From Clostridiales bacterium UBA6388 (lineage in GTDB: Bacteria > Bacillota > Clostridia > Oscillospirales > Oscillospiraceae), in NCBI GenBank assembly GCA_002437575.1, contig DJQK01000062.1, forward strand, positions 1 to 8,373: DNA of 8,373 nt, in the 5' to 3' direction. Below, piece by piece: positions 1 through 5,467 of the stretch; position 1 is the stretch's first letter; the number at the start of each line of letters is the position of its first letter. Under the pieces are notes generated by a model. It was not told the DNA's origin and searched no databases. It saw nothing but the letters and a program-made list of their open reading frames with translations. Both the position numbers and the translations under genes were made by a program.

Positions 1-152
1 CGCTGCATACCGTGCGACTCGATGCCGTACAGATCGGCGGTCAGCAAAACGTCCTGAATGATGTTTGCTTCTGCTTCCGTGAAGCCGAATTTTTCAAATG
101 CGTCCATGCAGAACCCATGGAGCAGCTCATATGACCAATGCTGGTATCCCAT
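1..152 (-). CDS. Malate/L-lactate dehydrogenase-2 family (Ldh_2) oxidoreductase, 5' part only
   Basis: Only the first 50 codons are in the window; the gene continues beyond position 1. The start ATG is the complement of 150-152, preceded on the minus strand by AGGAGG (complement of 163-168) with a 10-nt spacing. The N-terminus begins MGYQHWSYELL, and residues 35-50 read DVLLTADLYGIESHGM. This matches the conserved early segment of the Ldh_2 family, where an aliphatic helix is followed by ADLxGIxSHG; the His of this motif lies in the active-site region. Family members (malate, L-lactate, ureidoglycolate, 2,3-diketogulonate and sulfolactate dehydrogenases) reduce or oxidise 2-oxo/2-hydroxy acids with NAD(P) in the cytoplasm. 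Substrate cannot be predicted from this fragment. The gene is transcribed away from the FAD-oxidase/ETF operon and shares its upstream region, so joint regulation and a related substrate are plausible but inferred. Confidence 0.85.
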   Translation of the reverse strand, partial: MGYQHWSYELLHGFCMDAFEKFGFTEAEANIIQDVLLTADLYGIESHGMQ

Positions 153-188
153 CGCTGTGATTCCTCCTTGTGTGATATATGCGTTTCT

Positions 189-217
189 ATTGTATTTTAT
201 TTTTCCCTGAGATGCAA
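189..217 (-). promoter_or_regulatory. Predicted sigma-A promoter of the Ldh_2 gene
   Basis: Read on the minus strand, TTGCAT (complement of 212-217) is followed after 17 bp by TACAAT (complement of 189-194). The -10 matches the consensus at 5 of 6 positions and the -35 at 3 of 6. Transcription would begin near 182, giving a leader of about 30 nt before the ATG at 152. The local sequence is AT-rich compared with the coding DNA. Prediction by eye only. Confidence 0.5.
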
Positions 218-233
218 TATATGTGACGCGAAA

Positions 234-254
234 ATCCGGACAAAATATCCGGAT
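234..254. promoter_or_regulatory. Paired TCCGGA sites between the divergent promoters (candidate operator)
   Basis: TCCGGA occurs at 235-240 and again at 248-253, the second inside the perfect palindrome ATCCGGAT (247-254). Each hexamer is self-complementary, so the pair also forms an inverted repeat with a 7-bp spacer. It sits in AT-rich DNA upstream of both the minus-strand -35 (212-217) and the plus-strand -35 (292-297). A cluster of CCGG sites also overlaps the predicted promoter of the regulator gene (6407-6430). Binding by the RpiR-type regulator is inference from position and resemblance only. Confidence 0.35.
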
Positions 255-291
255 CGTTTTGTAGCGAAATTACCAAAATTCAAAAAGTATA

Positions 292-320
292 TTGAAATTA
301 CATAACACGTATGCTATGCT
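292..320 (+). promoter_or_regulatory. Predicted sigma-A promoter of the FAD-oxidase/ETF operon
   Basis: TTGAAA (292-297, 5 of 6 consensus positions) is followed after a 17-bp spacer by TATGCT (315-320, 4 of 6). An extended -10 TG is present at 312-313. Transcription would begin near 326-328, giving a leader of about 240 nt before the ATG at 569. The predicted start lies just before the folded leader at 334-545. Confidence 0.6.
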
Positions 321-333
321 TGTGATACATAAA

Positions 334-545
334 CGTCAGTTGGCAAGGGCACGCGCGGTTTTTCTCGCAGAGCAAAACAACGTCTGGTGTCGTGTATCCT
401 CCGCGAAAAACGAACTTGCCGGCCGGTCTGGGGCGACATAGGCAAGGCAGCGGACGCAGGCTTACTTGCCGTAAGCCAGGGACAATCACGCAGCATATGG
501 CGTTCCAGACCGGCCCGCAAGCGTGTGTGCTCTTGTCTGCTGACG
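334..545 (+). ncRNA. Large structured 5' leader RNA of the operon, no recognised class
   Basis: Three helices fit without conflict. P1 pairs 334-357 with 522-545: 24 positions, one U-U mismatch at 341/538 and five G-U wobbles. P2 pairs 358-364 with 405-411 (GTTTTTC with GAAAAAC) and begins directly after P1. P3 pairs 415-443 with 493-521; its core is 11 perfect pairs (421-431/505-515), with mismatches near 420/516, 436/500 and 441/495. P3 ends directly against P1, and inside it lies a perfect 7-bp hairpin (459-465/471-477, loop TTGCC). The result is a three-way junction with only a 3-nt linker (412-414). It starts about 7 nt after the predicted transcription start and ends 7 nt before the ribosome site at 553-560. 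No oligo-T terminator is present, so any control would more likely act on translation or RNA stability. I see no signature of cobalamin, TPP, glycine, SAM or c-di-GMP riboswitches. A mobile foldback element at this position is the alternative. Confidence 0.6.
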
Positions 546-568
546 CAATTATAAAGGAGACTGTGGCT

Positions 569-1999
569 ATGGAGCTCAAATCATTCATGGTAGATATGGT
601 ACGCTCGGAGCTGGAGGATGCCGTCGGCGTGGAAAACGTCAGCGATACCCATGCCGAGCAGCTGACCTACGGCGTCGACTATTTCTGGGTCGGCCGTATG
701 TGGGCCGATAAGGGCCGGACCCCGCCCGCAGCGGATTTCATCGTCCGTCCGGGCAGCGCCGAGGAAGTGTCCAAGGTCCTGAAGATCGCGAACTATTATA
801 AGATCCCCGTGCAGACCTGGGGCGGCGGCTCCGGCAGCCAGGGCGGCGCACTGCCGATGGCCGGCGGCATTCTGCTGGACATCAAGCGCATGGACAAGCT
901 CATCGATCTGAACGTCGAGGCCGGCACCGTCACGTGCGAGACCGGCGCGATCTTCCAGACCATCGAATGGTACTGCAACGAAAAGGGCTACTCCATCATG
1001 CACCTGCCCTCCTGTCTGACGTGCTGCACCGTCGGCGGCGCGCTGGCGCACAACGGCATCGGCATTCTCTCGACGAAATACGGCAAGATGGACGATATGT
1101 GTCTGTCTCTCGAGGTCGTGCTGCCCAACGGCGATATCATCAACACCCTTCCCGTGCCGAAGCACTCGAGCGGCCCGAACCTGATCCCGATCTTCATCGG
1201 CTCCGAGGGCACGCTCGGCGTTATGACGAAGGCGAAGTTCAAGCTCGTCAAGCTTCCCGAAACGCGCCATCATCACGCCTTCCTCTTCCCCGACATCCAC
1301 ACCGGCTACGAAGCCTGCCACAAGATCGTCCAGGCCGTCAAGCCGTCCATCGTCCGCCTGTTCGACGAGGCCGAGACCGTTTCCATCATCAAGAAGGTCA
1401 TCGGCTTTGAAAAGAAGGGCTCGTTCATGAACCTCACGCTCGAGGGCTACGAGAAGATCGTCGCCGCGGAAGAAGAGCTCGTTCTGGACATTGCCAAACA
1501 GTACGGCGCGGAATATCTCGGCACGGAATACGGCGAAAAGTGGTTTGAAAACCGCATCACCTTCTTCTATCCGGGCTACATCATGAATAACCCCCAGATG
1601 TTCGGCACGCTCGACACCGTCGCGACCCACGACAACATTGAAAAGATCTACCGCGCCATGAAGAGCGCCGTCGAGGACAACTTCAAGGAAAACGGCGTGC
1701 GCTTCATCTCCCACAGCTCGCACTGGTACGACTGGGGCTGCATGAACTACTCGCGCTTCATCATCGACAATCCGCCCGAAGATCCCGACGAAGCGGTCCG
1801 TCTGCACAATCGTGTATGGAACGTCGGCGTGCGTGCGGCGCTTGCAAACGGCGGCGTGCTGAACGACCACCACGGCGTTGGTCTGAAGCTCTCCCGGCTT
1901 GTCAAGGAGCAGTACGGCCCGGCGATGCAGGTCCTGCAGGCGCTCAAGAAGGAGCTTGACCCCAACGGCATTATGAACCCCTACAAGCTGGGACTTTAA
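569..1999 (+). CDS. FAD-binding oxidoreductase, GlcD / alkyl-DHAP-synthase (VAO superfamily) type
   Basis: A 476-residue flavoprotein. The start at 569 is chosen because AAAGGAGA (553-560) lies 8 nt upstream. The open frame extends back to a GTG at 392, but that stretch has no ribosome site and overlaps the folded leader. The FAD-binding PCMH domain spans about residues 53-228, with WGGGSGSQGG (84-93) as the pyrophosphate-binding loop and IGSEGTLGVMT (210-220) as the conserved flavin-contact segment. The C-terminal substrate domain ends in DPNGIMNPYKLGL, typical of GlcD-like oxidases. NDHHGVG (432-438) and SHWYDWG (384-390) resemble alkyldihydroxyacetone-phosphate synthase-type members more than classical glycolate oxidase GlcD. 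Family chemistry is flavin-dependent oxidation of a hydroxyl group (2-hydroxyacids, polyols, aldonolactones), although AGPS itself is not a net oxidase. With a [4Fe-4S] protein and EtfAB downstream, a soluble ETF-coupled dehydrogenase is likely. Substrate unknown; a polyol, sugar acid or hydroxyacid is inferred from the kinase in the operon. Confidence 0.85.
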   Translation: MELKSFMVDMVRSELEDAVGVENVSDTHAEQLTYGVDYFWVGRMWADKGRTPPAADFIVRPGSAEEVSKVLKIANYYKIPVQTWGGGSGSQGGALPMAGGILLDIKRMDKLIDLNVEAGTVTCETGAIFQTIEWYCNEKGYSIMHLPSCLTCCTVGGALAHNGIGILSTKYGKMDDMCLSLEVVLPNGDIINTLPVPKHSSGPNLIPIFIGSEGTLGVMTKAKFKLVKLPETRHHHAFLFPDIHTGYEACHKIVQAVKPSIVRLFDEAETVSIIKKVIGFEKKGSFMNLTLEGYEKIVAAEEELVLDIAKQYGAEYLGTEYGEKWFENRITFFYPGYIMNNPQMFGTLDTVATHDNIEKIYRAMKSAVEDNFKENGVRFISHSSHWYDWGCMNYSRFIIDNPPEDPDEAVRLHNRVWNVGVRAALANGGVLNDHHGVGLKLSRLVKEQYGPAMQVLQALKKELDPNGIMNPYKLGL

Positions 2000-2004
2000 G
2001 GAGG
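1998..2004 (+). promoter_or_regulatory. Ribosome site that fixes the start of the iron-sulfur gene
   Basis: AAGGAGG at 1998-2004 overlaps the TAA stop of the FAD oxidase. It directly abuts an ATG at 2005, which leaves no spacing, whereas the ATG at 2014 has a normal 9-nt spacing. The downstream ATG is therefore the likely start, and the stop/ribosome-site overlap suggests translational coupling. Confidence 0.75.
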
Positions 2005-2013
2005 ATGCACGGT

Positions 2014-3114
2014 ATGTTTTCTGAAGTAGCTTATAAAAACGCAGACGCCTGCCGGTTCTGCTGGATGTGCCGCCATCTGTGCCCGGTCTCTCTGAAGACC
2101 GGCAAGGAGATCAACTCCGCCCGCGCCAGAGGCCTTCTGGTCTCCATGGTCAAGCGCGGCAGCGAATATGACGCGACGATGGCCGAAAATATGTGGGAAT
2201 GCGTGCTTTGCGGCGCCTGCTCAAACGACTGCGCCTCCGGCTTTGAGCCGCGCACCTTCATCCGCGAGGGCCGCAGCATCGCGCTGGCCGAGGGCCTTGC
2301 CCCGAAGAACGTCGCCGCGCTGGCTTCGACGGTCCTGGAGACCGGAAACATCTACGGCGCGAAGGACCTCCGGGAAAACCTCAAAGACGAGCTTGCCGGT
2401 CTTCCCGAGACTGCGCCGGTGCTTTTGTACATCGGTGAGGTTGCAAGCGTGGAGACCCCGGAGATCGCGAAGGCAGCGATCCGTCTTTTGAAAAAAGCGG
2501 GCGTTTCGTTCACCGTCCTCAAAGACGAGCTCGTCAGCGGCGCGTACATGGGCGATCTCATGGGCTTTGTCGACGAGGTGCGCCGGCAGGCTGTGAAGCT
2601 CACCGCTGCCATCGACGCAAGCGGCGCTGAGACGGTCGTCGTTCTCGACGCGATGGACGCGCGGATCATGAAGCATGAGTATGCCGAGTGGAACTGCGCG
2701 CCGAAGGCCGAGGTCCTGACCGCAACGTCCTATTTTGCACAGCTCGCCGCCGAAGGAAAGCTTTCTATCCGCAAGCAGAGCGGCGTCGTTTCCCTGCATG
2801 ACGCGGGCGCGCTGAGCCGCGATCTGGGTGAGACCGAGCCCGCCCGCGCCCTTTTGGCCGCGATGGGCTATGAAAACAAAGAGATGTTCCGCAACCGCGA
2901 TCTGGCGAAGGCCAGCGGCGGGGCGCTTCTGAAGCGCTATGACGCGCGTCTTGCAAAGATGCTCGCTTCGGGCCGCTGGGAAGACCTGACGCGTCTGGGC
3001 CTTAGCCACATGGTCACTGAGGCGCCCGGCAGCTTTGCCGCGCTGTCGCTGGCCATTCCGGCCGGCTGTGAGCTGTCCGATCTTCTGGTCCTGCTTGACA
3101 AAGCAGCCGATTAA
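2014..3114 (+). CDS. Two-[4Fe-4S] GlcF/HdrD-like protein with cysteine-depleted CCG modules
   Basis: A 366-residue protein starting at 2014 (see the ribosome site at 1998-2004). The N-terminus carries two ferredoxin-type CxxCxxCxxxC motifs: C13-C16-C19-C23 followed by Pro, and C63-C66-C69-C73. The rest follows the double CCG layout of GlcF, HdrD and LutA proteins: first module about residues 135-226, second about 259-305. The helix PEIAKAAIRLLKKAGVSFTV and the HD and NRD landmarks are conserved. The cysteines that normally bind the special cluster are replaced: the usual CCG is VSG at 174-176, CPGC is DAMD at 212-215, HDPC is HDAG at 262-265, and the second CC is AS at 300-301. Only C228 and C352 remain outside the ferredoxin motifs. 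The protein probably relays electrons between the FAD oxidase encoded just upstream and EtfAB, without CCG-cluster chemistry. That role is inferred; the ferredoxin motifs and missing cysteines are directly visible. Confidence 0.85.
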   Translation: MFSEVAYKNADACRFCWMCRHLCPVSLKTGKEINSARARGLLVSMVKRGSEYDATMAENMWECVLCGACSNDCASGFEPRTFIREGRSIALAEGLAPKNVAALASTVLETGNIYGAKDLRENLKDELAGLPETAPVLLYIGEVASVETPEIAKAAIRLLKKAGVSFTVLKDELVSGAYMGDLMGFVDEVRRQAVKLTAAIDASGAETVVVLDAMDARIMKHEYAEWNCAPKAEVLTATSYFAQLAAEGKLSIRKQSGVVSLHDAGALSRDLGETEPARALLAAMGYENKEMFRNRDLAKASGGALLKRYDARLAKMLASGRWEDLTRLGLSHMVTEAPGSFAALSLAIPAGCELSDLLVLLDKAAD

Positions 3115-3132
3115 ACGATACACTGGAACCGT

Positions 3133-3159
3133 ACCCCGGCCGAGCTTCTCGTCCGGGGT
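3133..3159 (+). other. Strong hairpin between the iron-sulfur gene and the kinase
   Basis: ACCCCGG (3133-3139) pairs perfectly with CCGGGGT (3153-3159). Inside, after one C-T mismatch, CGAG (3141-3144) pairs with CTCG (3148-3151) around a 3-nt loop. The following bases CTGTTTCAAC are only weakly T-rich, so complete termination is unlikely. Partial attenuation, an RNA-processing site or 3'-end protection of the upstream message is more plausible. It lies in the 71-nt gap before the kinase, the largest gap within the five-gene FAD-oxidase-to-EtfA block. Confidence 0.6.
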
Positions 3160-3185
3160 CTGTTTCAACATAAGGAGTAGCGAAT

Positions 3186-4703
3186 ATGGAGTATTTACTT
3201 GGCATCGACTTTGGCGGCAGCTCGTCCAAAGCCACGCTTATCGACCGCGAAGGCCGCATCGTCTGCACCGCCTCGGAGGAATATCCGATGTATTACCCGC
3301 ACGACGGCTGGTGCGAGCAGTCGCCCGAGGACTGCTACCGCGCGTGCGTGGACAATATCCGCACCATTGTCAAAGCCTCCGGCGTCGATCCCGCCGACAT
3401 CGCCGCCATGGCCGTCGACTCCGCCACGCATATGGCGGTGCTGCTGGACGAAAAAGACCGCGTCATCCGCAATGTCATCCACTGGTCCGACCGCCGCAGC
3501 AGCGAAGAGAGCGCCTGGCTTAACAAAAACCTTCTGCCGTTTCTTCGCAAAAAATGCCTCAACGAGCCGTCGCCTCTGTGGACGCTGCCGCAGCTCATGT
3601 GGCTCAAAGCGCACGAGCCGGAAAGCCTTGCACGCGTCAGGCACGTTCTGTTCATGAAGGACTATATCCGCCACCGCCTCACCGGAGACTATCTGACCGA
3701 CAGCATCGAGGCCATGGGCGCAATGCTCTATGACGAGGAAGAGGGCTGCTGGTCGAAAGAACTCTGCGATCTGGCGGGCATTCCGGTCTCGGCCATGCCG
3801 CAGATCGTATCGCCCATGGACCTTGCCGGTACGCTCACACCCGAGGCCGTGCGGGAAACGGGACTTTGTCCCGCAACGAAGATCATCGTCGGCACGACCG
3901 ACACCGCCCTCGAGGTCTACGCCTCCGGCTCCGTCCATGCCGGTCAGGCGACCATCAAGCTCGCGACCGCCGGACGCATCTGCCCCGTGACCGACCACGG
4001 CATCTGCCACGAGATGCTCGTCAACTACCGCCACGTCGTGCCCGGCCTCTGGTATCCCGGCACGACCAACAAGACCTGCGCGGCGTCTTACCGCTGGTAC
4101 CGCGACGTTCTGTGCGAGGGCGAACGCAAGGAGGCTGCCGCACGCGGCATGAGCGCCTACGACTACCTCAACGAGGCCGCCATGCAGACCCCGCCCGGCG
4201 CGGATGGGTTGTGCTTCCACCCCTATTTGCAGGGCGAGGCGACGCCGTACATGGACAACGACCTTCGTGCCAGCTTCACCGGCGTTTCCGCATTTCACAC
4301 GAAGGGCCACTTTACCCGCGCCGTCATGGAGGGCGTCTGCTTCTCGCTGCGCGATTCTCTGGAGCTTCTGAAAACGCTCGGCGCCGCGCCGAAGAGCGCA
4401 AACATCATCGGCGGCGGCGGACAGAGCCCCTTCTGGGCGCAGATCACGGCGGACGTTCTGAACCTGCCGCTGACCAAAATGCGCAATGACGACTCGTCTC
4501 TGGGCTCTGCGATGCTTGCAGGCGTCGCGTGCGGCATCTTCGCCGATTTTGCAGACAGCGTGGCAAAGTGCTGCCATGAATCGCGCGTGTACACGCCGGA
4601 CTCTGAAAACGCCGCGCTGTACGACTACTATTTCAAGCGCTACCGCGCCATCCACGACGCGCTTGCGCCGGTCTATCACGATTTCCGGGAGATCCCACAT
4701 TGA
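3186..4703 (+). CDS. FGGY-family carbohydrate kinase (xylulokinase-like fold), substrate unknown
   Basis: A 505-residue protein, the usual length for FGGY kinases, with AAGGAG (3172-3177) 8 nt before the ATG. The N-terminal ATPase phosphate-1 motif is GIDFGGSSSKA (6-16). HDGWCEQSP (39-47) is the conserved family PxGWxEQxP-type segment, and D239 in VGTTDTALE fits the catalytic aspartate. The C-terminal half has the FGGY signature region (about 375-395) and the adenosine-motif glycines at GGGGQSPFWAQ (409-419). FGGY kinases transfer phosphate from ATP to a sugar, polyol or sugar acid in the cytoplasm. At the position of the xylulokinase substrate loop (GQMHG) this protein reads SATHM (79-83), which argues against D-xylulose itself. 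Its placement between an oxidase/iron-sulfur pair and EtfAB suggests it phosphorylates the oxidase substrate or product. Its stop overlaps the EtfB start by 4 nt, indicating translational coupling. Confidence 0.9.
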   Translation: MEYLLGIDFGGSSSKATLIDREGRIVCTASEEYPMYYPHDGWCEQSPEDCYRACVDNIRTIVKASGVDPADIAAMAVDSATHMAVLLDEKDRVIRNVIHWSDRRSSEESAWLNKNLLPFLRKKCLNEPSPLWTLPQLMWLKAHEPESLARVRHVLFMKDYIRHRLTGDYLTDSIEAMGAMLYDEEEGCWSKELCDLAGIPVSAMPQIVSPMDLAGTLTPEAVRETGLCPATKIIVGTTDTALEVYASGSVHAGQATIKLATAGRICPVTDHGICHEMLVNYRHVVPGLWYPGTTNKTCAASYRWYRDVLCEGERKEAAARGMSAYDYLNEAAMQTPPGADGLCFHPYLQGEATPYMDNDLRASFTGVSAFHTKGHFTRAVMEGVCFSLRDSLELLKTLGAAPKSANIIGGGGQSPFWAQITADVLNLPLTKMRNDDSSLGSAMLAGVACGIFADFADSVAKCCHESRVYTPDSENAALYDYYFKRYRAIHDALAPVYHDFREIPH

Positions 4704-5467
4704 ACATTTTCGTACTTATGAAGGCCGTGCCGTCCGTCAGCGGTGTGGAAGACGCCGCTTCGGCCCAGACACCTGAAAAGATCATCAATCCCGCGGACAG
4801 CGCCGCGCTGGAAGAGGCGCTGCGGCTGAAGGACCGGCTCGGCGGAACGGTTTGCGTTATGACGATGGGCGTTGCGTCCTGCGAATCGCTTCTTCGCCAG
4901 CAGCTGGCAAAGGGCTGCGACCGCGCGGTGCTGGTAACGGACCCGGCTTTTGCCGGCGCCGACACGCTCTCGACAGCAAGGACGCTTGCCCGCGCCGTAG
5001 AAAAGACCGGCCCATTCGACCTGATCGTCTGCGGCAGGCGCTCGACCGACGGCGAGACCGGCCAGATCGGCCCCGAGCTTTCCGCGCTGCTCGATCTTCC
5101 CTGCGCGGCAAACTGCATTTCGCTTTGCCCGGAAAACGGCCATATGCGCTGCCGCTGCCTGTGCGACGGCGGAGAAGAGGCGCTGCTCGTGCCGCTGCCG
5201 GCTGTCGTGACGGTCGTAAACGGCATCAATTCCCCGCGTCTTGCAAGTCTTTCCGGCCTTTTCCGCGCCAAACGCGCCGAATTGACCGTGCTGCGGCGAG
5301 AAGACCTCGGTCTGCCGGCAGAGCTGTGCGGGCAAAAAGGCTCGGGCACGCTCGTCAAGCGCTCGATGCGCCGCGCGTTTGAAAAGCGGAACGCCGTGCG
5401 CTTTGACCAGACGCAGCTGGACCTGGCCGCAGCGCAGATCCGAAACTGGATGGAGGGCGGCAAATGA
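4700..5467 (+). CDS. etfB: Electron transfer flavoprotein beta subunit (EtfB/FixA family)
   Basis: A 255-residue protein, normal for EtfB. The start is TTG at 4700, overlapping the kinase stop as TTGA, with GGGAG (4687-4691) a few bases upstream. This start gives the canonical N-terminus MNIFVLMKAVPS, which a later ATG would remove. Family landmarks are INPADSAALEEALRLKD (29-45), the nucleotide/flavin loop CGRRSTDGETGQIGPE (111-126), and LPAVVTVVNGINSPRL (166-181). The DGxT-Q-GP form of that loop resembles the FixA and bifurcating clostridial type, not the DDxxQ loop of mitochondrial EtfB. This is compatible with FAD rather than AMP in the beta subunit, but not proof of it. The protein forms a heterodimer with EtfA and presumably accepts electrons from the oxidase/iron-sulfur pair for delivery to NAD or ferredoxin. 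No separate ferredoxin gene is visible nearby. Confidence 0.92.
   Translation: MNIFVLMKAVPSVSGVEDAASAQTPEKIINPADSAALEEALRLKDRLGGTVCVMTMGVASCESLLRQQLAKGCDRAVLVTDPAFAGADTLSTARTLARAVEKTGPFDLIVCGRRSTDGETGQIGPELSALLDLPCAANCISLCPENGHMRCRCLCDGGEEALLVPLPAVVTVVNGINSPRLASLSGLFRAKRAELTVLRREDLGLPAELCGQKGSGTLVKRSMRRAFEKRNAVRFDQTQLDLAAAQIRNWMEGGK

Noticed and set aside
322..338. Possible catabolite-repression (cre) site near the operon start
   Set aside because: The match to the consensus palindrome is poor and not symmetric.
334..545. Assignment of the leader to a known riboswitch (cobalamin, TPP, glycine, c-di-GMP, T-box)
   Set aside because: I looked for their conserved core sequences and did not find them. 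A covariance search would settle it.
392..568. N-terminal extension of the FAD oxidase from a GTG at 392
   Set aside because: There is no ribosome site before 392, the encoded residues do not resemble the family, and the stretch overlaps the structured leader. The ATG at 569 has a good ribosome site at the right distance.
581..1873. Long open frame on the minus strand opposite the FAD oxidase
   Set aside because: Its translation has no recognisable domain and shows the Arg/Val/Ala/Asp-rich bias of antisense GC-rich coding DNA. The plus-strand gene is clearly real.
2005..2013. ATG at 2005 as start of the iron-sulfur gene
   Set aside because: It directly abuts the AAGGAGG at 1998-2004 with zero spacing. 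The ATG at 2014 has a normal 9-nt spacing.
3195..4700. Long open frame on the minus strand opposite the FGGY kinase
   Set aside because: Antisense shadow with biased composition and no family motifs; the kinase on the plus strand has all expected motifs.
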